Assembly (NCBI RefSeq): GCF_003151075.1
Contig: NZ_CP029482.1
Span: forward strand, 3,286,001-3,350,000
Length of the DNA stretch: 64,000 nt
Source of the DNA: Pseudomonas sp. 31-12
GTDB lineage: Bacteria > Pseudomonadota > Gammaproteobacteria > Pseudomonadales > Pseudomonadaceae
Reading direction: 5' to 3'
The notes beneath the pieces were generated by a model. That model ran no database searches. It was not told where the DNA came from and saw only the letters and a program-made list of their open reading frames with translations. Within the stretch, counting starts at the first letter, position 1, and each line of letters starts with the position of its first letter. This document shows positions 1 through 8,131 of this stretch, piece by piece. The translations under genes and the position numbers were made by a program.

Positions 1-1092
1 GGTGCGCAGCAGGGTGGTTTTACCGATACCGTTCGGGCCGATGATCGCCACGCGCTCGCCGGCTTCAACGACAAAGCTGAAGTCCTTGAACAGCGGCTTG
101 CCGTCGAAGCCTTTGGCCATGCGCTCGACGATGACCGCCTGACGGTGCAGCTTCTTGGTTTGTTCGAAGCGGATGAACGGGCTCACACGACTCGAAGGCT
201 TGACTTCGGCCAACTGGATCTTGTCGATCGCCTTGGCGCGCGACGTGGCCTGTTTGGCTTTCGAGGCGTTGGCCGAGAAGCGGCTGACGAACGATTGCAA
301 CTCGGAAATCTGCGCTTTCTTCTTGGCGTTGTCCGACAGCAGCTGCTCGCGGGACTGGGTCGCCACAGTCATGTACTCGTCGTAGTTGCCCGGGAACAGG
401 CGCAGCTCGCCGTAGTCCAGGTCAGCCATGTGGGTGCACACGCTGTTCAGGAAGTGACGGTCGTGAGAGATGATGATCATCAGGCTGGAGCGCTGGGTCA
501 GGATGTTTTCCAGCCAGCGGATGGTGTTGATATCCAGGTGGTTGGTCGGTTCGTCGAGCAACAGTACTTCAGGATCGGAGAACAGCGCCTGTGCCAGCAA
601 TACACGCAGTTTCCAGCCTGGGGAAACCTCGCTCATCGGGCCGAAGTGCTGTTCGATGCCGATACCCAGGCCCAGCAGCAATTCACCGGCACGGGATTCG
701 GCGGTGTAGCCGTCCATTTCGGCGAATTCGGTTTCCAGCTCGGCCACAGCCATGCCGTCTTCTTCGGTCATTTCCGGCAGCGAGTAGATGCGGTCGCGCT
801 CGGCTTTAACCTTCCACAGCTCTTCGTGACCCATGATCACGGTGTCGATGACGGTGAATTCTTCGTAGGCGAACTGGTCCTGGCGCAATTTACCCAGACG
901 CACGTTCGGCTCGAGCATGACCTGGCCGCCGGACGGCTCGAGGTCACCGCCGAGGATTTTCATGAAAGTCGACTTGCCGCAACCGTTGGCGCCGATCAGG
1001 CCATAGCGGTTGCCCGCGCCGAACTTGACCGAAACGTTTTCGAATAGCGGCTTGGCGCCGAATTGCATCGTGATGTTAGCTGTAGAGATCAA
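1..1092 (-). CDS. ybiT: ABC-F family ATPase, YbiT type (5' part only)
   Basis: Runs off the left edge, so only about the first 364 residues are present. The translation follows E. coli YbiT closely: an opening ABC domain with Walker [10 protein letters not shown], signature region [12 protein letters not shown], Walker [12 protein letters not shown] and the H-loop IISHDRHF, then the ABC-F linker, then the start of the second ABC domain with Walker [10 protein letters not shown] at the window edge. ABC-F proteins are soluble paired ATPases that act on the ribosome rather than as membrane transporters; YbiT's exact role is not firmly settled. I chose the TTG at 1092 because it gives the family N-terminus ([11 protein letters not shown]); an internal ATG at 1068 would cut into the first strand. 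No partner gene is linked. Confidence 0.93.
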   Translation of the reverse strand, partial: MISTANITMQFGAKPLFENVSVKFGAGNRYGLIGANGCGKSTFMKILGGDLEPSGGQVMLEPNVRLGKLRQDQFAYEEFTVIDTVIMGHEELWKVKAERDRIYSLPEMTEEDGMAVAELETEFAEMDGYTAESRAGELLLGLGIGIEQHFGPMSEVSPGWKLRVLLAQALFSDPEVLLLDEPTNHLDINTIRWLENILTQRSSLMIIISHDRHFLNSVCTHMADLDYGELRLFPGNYDEYMTVATQSREQLLSDNAKKKAQISELQSFVSRFSANASKAKQATSRAKAIDKIQLAEVKPSSRVSPFIRFEQTKKLHRQAVIVERMAKGFDGKPLFKDFSFVVEAGERVAIIGPNGIGKTTLLRT

Positions 1093-1575
1093 AGGTTTTT
1101 CCTGCGAAGCATTCAGAGTAGCTAGGGTTGCGGCAGTACCGATTCAGTACCCGTTTCCGGTTTTCAAACCACGGGAAATGCATCCCGGTCAGAAGCGGAA
1201 GGTCCATCTGGCAATAAGTGGACAGCAGCAGTTGGAGCGCTTGGCCCGAGTCGAAGTGCGCTGAGACGGGGTTCATTCCCGTCATCAACCAAGGGGGGCG
1301 CGTAATGTTTGGCGGCGATTGTACTGGTCTGGCTCTTTAAACGATAGGGCGTTAAGGCCGCACGGGCGCTTTGGCGGCACCAGCGGACAGATTTTCACAT
1401 TTGAAGGTTAACTATTGGTTACAAAATGAGACTAAAATGCCACTTTCCACCAGGCGCCGACCGTCGGCGCAGGCTCAAGGACGTGCCACCGGGACCGCTG
1501 TTTCGTATTCAGACGCTGCACAAGTCCCCTGTGCCGCTAGGTTGGCCGGGGAAGCAGTTTGTTCACCTCTGACGT
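1093..1575. other. Intergenic region between divergent ybiT and lpxO
   Basis: About 480 bases hold the promoters of the two divergent genes. A minus-strand open frame at 1076-1288 ends across the ybiT start and shows no recognisable protein features or ribosome site. No RNA gene or repeat was recognised. Confidence 0.5.
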
Positions 1576-2487
1576 GTGACGATTTCTGTGAAACTGATCA
1601 TTGCCGCTATCTATGTAGTATCCATTGCCTATGTCCACCTGCGCGGTCGGGTGCGCCACAAGCTGGGTCGCCAACTGAGCGATCACTCGTCGTTTCTCGC
1701 GCCGATCAATTGCTTCCTTTATCTGTTCTCGAAAATCCCCAACAAGCCTTACCTCAATCCGGCCGATTTTCCGGACCTGAGCCCGTTGCAGGAGCATTGG
1801 GAAGAAATACGCGCCGAAGGCCAGAACCTGCTCAGGGCCGGGGAGATCAAGCGTTCGAACCAATACGACGACGTCGGTTTCAACTCATTCTTCAAGACCG
1901 GCTGGAAGCGTTTCTACTTGAAGTGGTATGGCGACAGCCATCCTTCGGCGACGAAACTCTGCCCACGTACCACCGAGCTGGTGCAAAGCATCGGGTCGAT
2001 CAAAGCCGCGATGTTCGCCGAGTTGCCGCCGGGGTCCAAACTGGTCCGCCACCGCGATCCCTACGCCGGCTCGTACCGTTATCACCTGGGCCTGGAAACG
2101 CCCAACGATGCCGGTTGTTACATCAATGTCGATGGCGAGAACTACCACTGGCGCGACGGTGAAGCAGTAATGTTCGACGAGACCTTCATTCACTACGCCG
2201 AAAACACCACCCAGCAGAACCGTATCATTCTGTTCTGTGACGTCGAGCGTCCGATGAAGTATCGCTGGGCGGCGGCGTTCAATGGCTGGTTCAGCCGTAA
2301 CGTGATGTCGGCGGCGGGCGCGCCGAATGATGCGGGGGACAAGACCGGTGGCATCAACCGTCTGTTCGCCAAGATTTACAAGATTCGCCTGCGGGGCAAG
2401 GCGCTGAAGAAGAGTAATCGCAAACTTTACTACCTTGAGAAGTGGGCGATTTTTGGTGGGTTGCTTGCATTCTTTGTACTGATCTGA
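1576..2487 (+). CDS. lpxO: Fe(II)/2-oxoglutarate-dependent lipid A hydroxylase, LpxO family
   Basis: 303 residues of the aspartyl/asparaginyl beta-hydroxylase family, matching LpxO in length (about 300) and layout. LpxO 2-hydroxylates the secondary laurate chains of lipid A at the cytoplasmic face of the inner membrane. The N-terminus carries a membrane segment (VKLIIAAIYVVSIAYVHL) and the C-terminus a second hydrophobic run (FGGLLAFFVLI). The metal site is visible as HRD (His159, Asp161) with the distal His206 in FIHYAEN; the Arg in NRIILF is well placed for 2-oxoglutarate. The start is GTG, with a second in-frame GTG four codons later. The gene stands alone; a REP pair follows its stop. Pseudomonads often carry two lpxO copies and which one this is cannot be told here. 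Confidence 0.85.
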   Translation: MTISVKLIIAAIYVVSIAYVHLRGRVRHKLGRQLSDHSSFLAPINCFLYLFSKIPNKPYLNPADFPDLSPLQEHWEEIRAEGQNLLRAGEIKRSNQYDDVGFNSFFKTGWKRFYLKWYGDSHPSATKLCPRTTELVQSIGSIKAAMFAELPPGSKLVRHRDPYAGSYRYHLGLETPNDAGCYINVDGENYHWRDGEAVMFDETFIHYAENTTQQNRIILFCDVERPMKYRWAAAFNGWFSRNVMSAAGAPNDAGDKTGGINRLFAKIYKIRLRGKALKKSNRKLYYLEKWAIFGGLLAFFVLI

Positions 2488-2511
2488 ACTCTGCGTCGCC
2501 GCTTATTACGC

Positions 2512-2573
2512 CATCGCCAGCAGGCTGGCTACCAAATGCATTCCAACTGTGGGAGCTAGCCTGCTGGCGATGG
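2512..2573. repeat. REP-type inverted pair
   Basis: Two inverted arms, 2512-2530 and about 2550-2573, share the core CATCGCCAGCAGGCT / AGCCTGCTGGCGATG. This is a variant of the Pseudomonas REP family, placed between the convergent lpxO and ku genes, where it may also act as a transcription end or mRNA 3' stabiliser. Confidence 0.75.
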
Positions 2574-2615
2574 GGCCGGTAGATTCTCCGAAAAACGCTC
2601 AGACACTCCGTACGA

Positions 2616-3488
2616 TCAACCACTCGACCGCTTCGTGGTTTTTTTCGCTGCTGCCGATTTCTCCGCAGCCTTCGGTTTCGCAACCGTCTTCCCGCCAGCC
2701 TTGCCCCCCAAACTGCGTTTAAGCAACTCGGTCAAATCGATAACATCCGCCGTTTTACGTTCCTCTTCACCCGTCGCCGTTTCCACATCCTCGATCTTCC
2801 CTTCATTGGCCTTCTTCTCGACCAACGCCATGATCTTGTCTTCAAAACTGTCGCGGTAATCCTCAGGTTTCCAGTCCGCGCTCATGTCTTGCACCAGACG
2901 CTTGGCCATGTCGAGCTCGCCCTTGGCCAGTTCGGGCTTGGTCACTTCAGTGCCCAACTCCAGCGTATCCAGGCTGCGCACTTCAGCGGGCCAACGCAGC
3001 ATCACCAACACCATCGCCGATTCCAGCGGCATCAACGCCGCCAGGTGCTGACGGGTATGCAGGACAACGTGGGCGAGGGCGACCTTATTGGTCTTGCTGA
3101 GAGTTTCGCGCAATAACGCATACACCTTGCCGCCGCGTTTATCCGGCGCCAGGTAGTAGGGCGTGTCGATGTTTTGCAGGGGGATCTGTTCGGCGTCGAC
3201 AAAGGAAAAGATGTCGATGGTCTGCGTGGATAACGGGTGCGCCGACTTGATCTCGTCCTCGCTGAGCACCACGTAGCGGCCCTTTTCGTATTGCACACCT
3301 TTGACGATATTTTCCTTGGTGACTTCCTTGCCTGTGACCTTGTTGACGCGCTTGTAACCCACCGGCTCCATGCTGCGGCTGTCGAGCCAGTCGAAATCCA
3401 CCCCTTGCGAAGACGTCGCCGAGACCAGCGCCACAGGGATATGCACCAGCCCGAAACTGATTGCGCCTTTCCAGATTGCCCGTGCCAT
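2616..3488 (-). CDS. ku: Non-homologous end-joining protein Ku
   Basis: 290 residues, the usual size of bacterial Ku. The opening MARAIWKGAISFGLVHIPV is the signature start of the family, and the Ku beta-barrel core runs to about residue 230. It is followed by a Lys/Ala-rich tail (KAAEKSAAAKKTTKRSSG), a disordered C-terminal extension often seen in bacterial Ku that aids DNA binding. Bacterial Ku forms a homodimeric ring on double-strand DNA ends and recruits LigD, mainly in stationary phase. No ligD lies in the window, so any partner ligase must be encoded elsewhere. The gene is convergent with lpxO and its start codon is ATG. Confidence 0.96.
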   Translation of the reverse strand: MARAIWKGAISFGLVHIPVALVSATSSQGVDFDWLDSRSMEPVGYKRVNKVTGKEVTKENIVKGVQYEKGRYVVLSEDEIKSAHPLSTQTIDIFSFVDAEQIPLQNIDTPYYLAPDKRGGKVYALLRETLSKTNKVALAHVVLHTRQHLAALMPLESAMVLVMLRWPAEVRSLDTLELGTEVTKPELAKGELDMAKRLVQDMSADWKPEDYRDSFEDKIMALVEKKANEGKIEDVETATGEEERKTADVIDLTELLKRSLGGKAGGKTVAKPKAAEKSAAAKKTTKRSSG

Positions 3489-3681
3489 GGTCGTCTACTC
3501 GCAAGTGATGTGTTCAGGTGACCCGCAGCGCGGCGCAAAAGTTTCAGCGGGCTGCGGCCCGGTCCTGCTGGGCCGTCAACTGGTGTTACATCTTGTGAAA
3601 GAGGTTTTAGTTAACAAATCCGAACCCCGGGCGTAGCGTGCTATCGAAGATCCTATCCGCGCTGCCGTCCAGAGGCCTTCC

Positions 3682-4029
3682 ATGAACCGATTCGTGCTCG
3701 CCTGCACCGTACTGGCATTCAGTGGCCTGTTGAGCAATCTGGCCCGGGCCGACGTTCCTTCTTTACAGCTGGCCCAAAGTCCGACGGGCGCCGGCAATAA
3801 CAACCCTTACAACAGCCCGATCCGCCGGGCCAATCCCAATAGCATGCAAGGCACGCAGCCGAGTGCCCCGGTCATTCGCGGGCCGAACACCGTGCCCGTG
3901 CCGCGGCCACCCACGTTGGATAACGGCGGTATCGGCAATCGCTATCCCCAGAACCGAACGGCGCCCGCCAGCCCTCCCAAATTCATTCCCAATCCGCCTC
4001 ATCGAGACGCAGACACCAGCAACCGTTGA
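3682..4029 (+). CDS. Secreted Pro/Asn-rich small protein, unknown function
   Basis: 115 residues with a clear Sec signal peptide (MNRFVLACTVLAFSGLLSNLARA, cleavage after ARA near residue 23). The mature part is low complexity and rich in Pro, Asn and Arg, with no recognisable domain and no Cys, so it is probably unfolded in the periplasm. It lies 51 bases upstream of the sugar dehydrogenase gene in the same direction, so the two are likely co-transcribed. I do not recognise the family; the signal peptide, the AGGCCTTCC sequence before the ATG and the operon position support a real gene. Confidence 0.7.
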   Translation: MNRFVLACTVLAFSGLLSNLARADVPSLQLAQSPTGAGNNNPYNSPIRRANPNSMQGTQPSAPVIRGPNTVPVPRPPTLDNGGIGNRYPQNRTAPASPPKFIPNPPHRDADTSNR

Positions 4030-4080
4030 ACGGCAGGACAGCGTTCTTGCCAGCCATTCGAACGACAAAAGGAATCGTGC

Positions 4081-5232
4081 ATGTTGCGTAAAACCCTCTT
4101 GGCCACCTTCTGCGCCAGCGTACTGATCACCGCCACGCCCCCCGTTCTTGCGGCGCCGTCCCAGGAAATGAAAAGCGAACAGGGCACTCTTGAGGTCACG
4201 CAAGTCGCCAAAGGACTTGAACATCCATGGGCCCTGGCGTTCCTGCCTGATCGCAAGGGCATGCTGGTCACGGAACGGCCCGGCGACCTGCGGGTGGTCG
4301 GTTACGACGGCAAGCTGTCGGCACCGATCGATGGCGTGCCCAAGGTCTGGGCCAAGGGGCAGGGCGGCTTGCTGGATGTGGTGCTGTCACCCGACTTCAA
4401 ACAGGACCGCACCGTGTATCTGTCCTACGCCGAAGGTGGCGGCGCGGGCGACAAGGCCGGCACGGCGGTAGGGCGGGGGCAATTGTCCGAAGATTTGAAC
4501 ACCCTCAAGGATTTCAAAGTGATTTTCCGCCAGGAACCCAAGCTGTCAGTCGGCAATCACTTCGGCTCGCGATTGGTGTTTGATCGCGACGGTTATCTGT
4601 TCATCACCTTGGGTGAAAACAACGATCGGCCAACCGCCCAGGACCTCGACAAGCTGCAAGGCAAGGTCGTGCGGATCTACCCGGACGGCAAGGTGCCGGA
4701 CGACAACCCCTTTGTCGGCCAGGCCGGGGTGCGTCCGGAAATCTGGTCCTATGGCCAACGCAATCCGCAAGGCGCGGCGCTCAATCCGTGGACCGGCGTC
4801 CTCTGGGAGAACGAGCATGGCCCGCAGGGTGGTGATGAAATCAACATCATCGAACGCGGCAAGAACTACGGCTGGCCGCTGGCGACCCACGGCATCAACT
4901 ATTCCGGCCAGCCGATTCCGGAAGCCGAAGGCAAGACCGCTGAAGGCACCGTGGGGCCTCACCATGTCTGGGAAAAGTCGCCGGGCATCAGCGGCATGGC
5001 GTTCTATGACGCTGATCGCTTCAAGGCCTGGCAGCACAACGTGTTCATCGGTGCGCTGGTGAGCCAGGAGTTGATTCGCTTGCAGTTTGATGGGGACAAA
5101 GTGGTTCACGAAGAACGCTTGCTCGGTGAGCTCAACAAGCGCATTCGCGATGTTCGGCAGGGGCCGGATGGGTATTTGTATGTGCTGACCGATGAGGACG
5201 ATGGCGGGCTGTACAAAATCGGCCTGAAGTAA
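4081..5232 (+). CDS. PQQ-dependent soluble aldose sugar dehydrogenase, YliI/Asd type
   Basis: 383 residues including a signal peptide (LLATFCASVLITATPPVLA, cleavage near residue 22). The rest is a six-bladed glucose/sorbosone dehydrogenase propeller (GSDH family) like E. coli YliI. Typical landmarks are HPWALAFLPD in blade one, NHFGSRLVF followed by LGENNDRPTAQDL, then SYGQRNPQG and ENEHGPQGGDEINI, which form the PQQ and calcium site. The family oxidises aldoses in the periplasm using PQQ; the true substrate here is not known. It follows the small secreted protein gene, and the ribosome site AAAGGAATCGTGC precedes the ATG. A REP pair lies after the stop. Confidence 0.9.
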   Translation: MLRKTLLATFCASVLITATPPVLAAPSQEMKSEQGTLEVTQVAKGLEHPWALAFLPDRKGMLVTERPGDLRVVGYDGKLSAPIDGVPKVWAKGQGGLLDVVLSPDFKQDRTVYLSYAEGGGAGDKAGTAVGRGQLSEDLNTLKDFKVIFRQEPKLSVGNHFGSRLVFDRDGYLFITLGENNDRPTAQDLDKLQGKVVRIYPDGKVPDDNPFVGQAGVRPEIWSYGQRNPQGAALNPWTGVLWENEHGPQGGDEINIIERGKNYGWPLATHGINYSGQPIPEAEGKTAEGTVGPHHVWEKSPGISGMAFYDADRFKAWQHNVFIGALVSQELIRLQFDGDKVVHEERLLGELNKRIRDVRQGPDGYLYVLTDEDDGGLYKIGLK

Positions 5233-5259
5233 CTGGTTCCTGAAACCACCACTTACCCT

Positions 5260-5348
5260 GTGGGAGCGAGCTTGCTCGCGATAGCGGCGTATCAGTCACC
5301 AACAGTGTCGGATGTGAAACCGCCATCGCGAGCAAGCTCGCTCCCACA
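5260..5348. repeat. REP inverted pair
   Basis: Arms TGTGGGAGCGAGCTTGCTCG (from 5260) and CGAGCAAGCTCGCTCCCACA (ending 5348) face each other across about 35 bases, between the convergent sugar dehydrogenase and GNAT-C39 genes. Confidence 0.9.
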
Positions 5349-5362
5349 ATGGATGGGTGGCG

Positions 5363-6457
5363 TCACCGGGCATACAAGATAACTGCCGCCCGAAGCTTGC
5401 CCCGGCCAAAGCTGCACATCTTCTCGAACTCTCCATGGCTGACGGGCAAATGCTGGCAGTCCATCGGTTGACGATGCTGGCTGTGGTCCACATCCGGGTC
5501 GTGCAGGTAGACGAATTCGTCATCGCAATCGGTGACGATCACCCAATGCGGCGCTTTGGAGCGGGTCAGCCGATAGCTGCTGATCAGCACCAGCGGTTGA
5601 CCGCCATCGTTCAGTAACCGAGGAAGGTCCAGCGGACCACCGATCACTCGCTCCACATCAGTTTCTTCCAACTGTGTGGTGAATTCGTCGTGCACCAAAC
5701 GCATTACGTCTTTTTTATGCTCATCGCGCACGCCATCGAGGAACAACGGTCCCGCCATGCTCAGTTGCAGCCGCACCCGAAAACCCCGACGCCAGGCCGC
5801 CAGCGCCAAGCCTTGAGGGCTGCAGCCGCCATGACCTGAGGTCATGAACACCGTCGTCGCCTCGCGCCAGATTTGCAGTTCCTCGCGACGTTCCAGCCAT
5901 CGATCACCTTGCAGCGCCCCCATGGCCATCAGCAGGCAAGCCGGTCCACAGGTGAAATCGGTGGTTTGCCGGTACCAGGGCACCTTGATGTTGCGCGAAT
6001 CGCGGTGCTCAAGAATGCGTTTTTCCAGGCGCAGCGCATCGGCATGGTCCTGGTAATAGTCATGGATCAGCGCGAAACGCCGGTAACCGTTGCGCTCATA
6101 CAAGGCAATCGCCGCGGGGTTGTCGATGCGCACTTCTAGCCGCAAGTAGGCACAATCATGTTCTAGGGCGCAGGATTCGATGCGTTCGAGCAACTGCTTG
6201 CCCAGCCCACTGCCGCGCGCCCCGGTCGCGATGGCAATCGAGTAAAGCCGCGCCAGCGAAGTGCCTCGGTGAAACAGCACCACCGCGTAGCCGACCAATT
6301 GCTCGCCACGCTGGGCCACCAGTAACTGGCCATGCGCCCGGGTGATCATCCACAGAAAGCTGCGACCGTTGAGCCGATCCGTGGTGAAACATTGTTGTTC
6401 GAGTTCCAGCAGTGCGGGTAAGTCTTCAACCACCGCCAAGCGAAAGACAGTATTCAT
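5363..6457 (-). CDS. Bifunctional GNAT acetyltransferase / C39-like peptidase
   Basis: 364 residues. Residues about 3-150 are a RimI-like GNAT domain; the acetyl-CoA loop is ARGSGLGKQLL and the terminal motif is DNPAAIALYERNGY. Residues about 160-364 are a C39-family cysteine peptidase-like domain: QTTDFTCGPAC gives oxyanion Gln164 and nucleophile Cys170, APHW gives His304, and HDPD gives Asp320, so the catalytic set looks complete. C39 peptidases usually cut leader peptides of bacteriocins after a Gly-Gly site. There is no membrane or ABC exporter part, so this is a cytosolic enzyme. The longer frame starting at 6544 was rejected because the family begins at the ATG at 6457. The divergent neighbour, 92 bases away, is a RimK-like ATP-grasp ligase, which suggests a shared peptide-modification role. 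Confidence 0.85.
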   Translation of the reverse strand: MNTVFRLAVVEDLPALLELEQQCFTTDRLNGRSFLWMITRAHGQLLVAQRGEQLVGYAVVLFHRGTSLARLYSIAIATGARGSGLGKQLLERIESCALEHDCAYLRLEVRIDNPAAIALYERNGYRRFALIHDYYQDHADALRLEKRILEHRDSRNIKVPWYRQTTDFTCGPACLLMAMGALQGDRWLERREELQIWREATTVFMTSGHGGCSPQGLALAAWRRGFRVRLQLSMAGPLFLDGVRDEHKKDVMRLVHDEFTTQLEETDVERVIGGPLDLPRLLNDGGQPLVLISSYRLTRSKAPHWVIVTDCDDEFVYLHDPDVDHSQHRQPMDCQHLPVSHGEFEKMCSFGRGKLRAAVILYAR

Positions 6458-6549
6458 ATGACCGCCGTAAAAGTTGCGTAACGAAACGGGACTTTCGAAA
6501 AAGTTCGTGCTTAATAGGAAAGGTCTTGTTCTCCAACGGATCAATCACT
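6458..6549. promoter_or_regulatory. Shared divergent promoter region with small palindrome
   Basis: These 92 bases must hold the promoters for both the GNAT-C39 gene and the ATP-grasp gene. A 14-base palindromic element ACTTT-CGAA-AAAGT sits at 6491-6504, and a similar AAAAGTT run occurs near 6467. It is a candidate operator that would coordinate the pair; no regulator gene is adjacent. Confidence 0.35.
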
Positions 6550-8124
6550 ATGTCAGCGGTACAAGGTCATTGGCGCGAAGTATCCGAGCAAACTTTGCCG
6601 GCAGCAACTTATTTAAATGACGCAGGCAGAACTTCCAGTCAGTTGATTATCATCGTCGAACGCAAGGAAGACTGGGCCTCGTATTTTCCCAGCGAGGATA
6701 TTGTCAGCGCCCAGGAATACCTCGAGCAGACGCGGGACAACGAACAGGGCAAACGGGTCCAGGTGATCAACCTGTGCCGCAGCTACAAGTATCTGGGCCA
6801 CGGTTATTACTGCTCGTTGCTTGCCGAAGCGCGGGGGCACAAGGTCATTCCGTCGGTGCGGACCATCAGCGAATTGACCAGAAAATCCCTGTACGGCCTG
6901 GCGCTGGACGACCTGGACAAACCCCTGGAAAAAGCCCTCAGCAATCACCTTTACAGCGACACCGAAGGCTTTACCCTGACGTTGTACTTTGGCAAAACCA
7001 ACATCGAGCCGTTGCAGGATTTGGCGCGTCAGTTGTTTGAAGTGTTTCCGTGTCCAATATTATTAGTTGAGTTTCGCCGAACTAACGGCTGGCACATCGA
7101 AGGTATAAAGTCCGGCGCCTTGCATAGGTTGCGCGAAGACCAGGAAGATCAATTCGCTAACTCTCTGGACAGTTTCAGTCGCAAGATCTGGCGCGTGCCG
7201 CGTTCACGACGACTGGCCCGTTATGACCTGGCCATCCTGCATGATCCGCAGGAAGCCTTGCCGCCCTCCAACGCGAAGGCGCTGGATAATTTCATACGCG
7301 TCGGCAAGACCTTGGGCATCGATGTGGAGTTGATCGAGCGCAAAGACTACGCGCGCATCGCCGAATACGACGGCTTGCTGATCCGCGAGACTACCAGCGT
7401 CGACAACCACACCTATCGCTTCGCGAAAAAAGCCGAGAGCGAGGGGCTGGTGGTGATGGACGACCCGACGTCGATCCTGCGCTGCACCAACAAGGTCTAC
7501 CTGACCGATCTGCTCAAGAGCCATCAACTCGGCATGCCGGCCACCGAAATCCTCTACAAGGATCGACCGGAAGATTTCGAAAGGGTCGGCGAACGCCTGG
7601 GTTTTCCCTTGGTGCTGAAGATCCCCGACGGCTGCTTCTCCAGGGGCGTGATCAAGGTCGAAAGCCAGCAAGCCTTGCTCGAAGCCACCGCCGAATTGTT
7701 CGAACACTCGGTGCTGTTGCTGGCCCAGGAATTCTTCTACACCGAATACGACTGGCGCATCGGCGTGCTCAACCGCAAACCGATCTTCGCCTGCCAATAC
7801 TTCATGTCCAAGGGCCATTGGCAAATCTACAACCACAAGGCCAAGGGCCAGGACATCAACGGCGAATGCCGCACGCTCGCGGTCCACGAAGCCCCGCGCG
7901 CCGTGGTCGACCTGGCTGTGAAAACCGCCAACCTGATCGGCGACGGCCTTTACGGCGTCGACCTCAAGCAATCCGGCGACAAGGTGGTGGTGATCGAAGT
8001 CAACGACAACCCCAACATGGACGCCGGAATCGAAGACGCGTACCTGCAGGACGATCTGTACTCGCTGGTGCTGGAGGAGTTCGTCCGTCGGCTGGAACTG
8101 AAGCGTCGCGGCCAGGCCTGGTGA
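6550..8124 (+). CDS. RimK-like ATP-grasp ligase with RLAN N-terminal domain
   Basis: 524 residues. The N-terminal half resembles the RimK-like ATP-grasp N-terminal domain (RLAN) and the C-terminal half, from about residue 290, is a RimK/glutathione-synthetase type ATP-grasp fold. Visible ATP-grasp features are FPLVLKIPDG, AQEFFYTEYDWRIGVL, the glycine-bearing YNHKAKGQ loop, GVDLKQSGD and the metal motif EVNDNPNMDAG. ATP-grasp ligases of this class join an amine, usually an amino acid, to a carboxylate through an acyl-phosphate. The substrate is unknown. I took the ATG at 6550 rather than 6412 because the extra residues are unlike the family and overlap the divergent gene. The CorA-like gene starts 7 bases after the stop, so the two form an operon. 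RLAN-RimK beside GNAT-C39 is a recurring arrangement noted in comparative genomics of peptide ligases. Confidence 0.85.
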   Translation: MSAVQGHWREVSEQTLPAATYLNDAGRTSSQLIIIVERKEDWASYFPSEDIVSAQEYLEQTRDNEQGKRVQVINLCRSYKYLGHGYYCSLLAEARGHKVIPSVRTISELTRKSLYGLALDDLDKPLEKALSNHLYSDTEGFTLTLYFGKTNIEPLQDLARQLFEVFPCPILLVEFRRTNGWHIEGIKSGALHRLREDQEDQFANSLDSFSRKIWRVPRSRRLARYDLAILHDPQEALPPSNAKALDNFIRVGKTLGIDVELIERKDYARIAEYDGLLIRETTSVDNHTYRFAKKAESEGLVVMDDPTSILRCTNKVYLTDLLKSHQLGMPATEILYKDRPEDFERVGERLGFPLVLKIPDGCFSRGVIKVESQQALLEATAELFEHSVLLLAQEFFYTEYDWRIGVLNRKPIFACQYFMSKGHWQIYNHKAKGQDINGECRTLAVHEAPRAVVDLAVKTANLIGDGLYGVDLKQSGDKVVVIEVNDNPNMDAGIEDAYLQDDLYSLVLEEFVRRLELKRRGQAW

Positions 8125-8131
8125 TCGGCCG

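Noticed and set aside
145..1047. A 300-codon plus-strand open frame across the ybiT region
   Set aside because: It is antisense to an unmistakable ABC-F gene and its translation is low-complexity; it arises from high G+C codon use.
1076..1288. A 70-codon minus-strand frame just upstream of ybiT
   Set aside because: No ribosome site, odd composition, and its end overlaps the ybiT start; not supported as a gene.
5260..5348. Repeated inverted units as a possible CRISPR
   Set aside because: The repeats come as isolated inverted pairs scattered over the window, not as a direct-repeat array with regular spacers, and no cas genes are present.
6412..6549. N-terminal extension of the ATP-grasp protein
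   Set aside because: The extra residues overlap the start of the divergent GNAT-C39 gene and are not like the RLAN domain; the ATG at 6550 is better.
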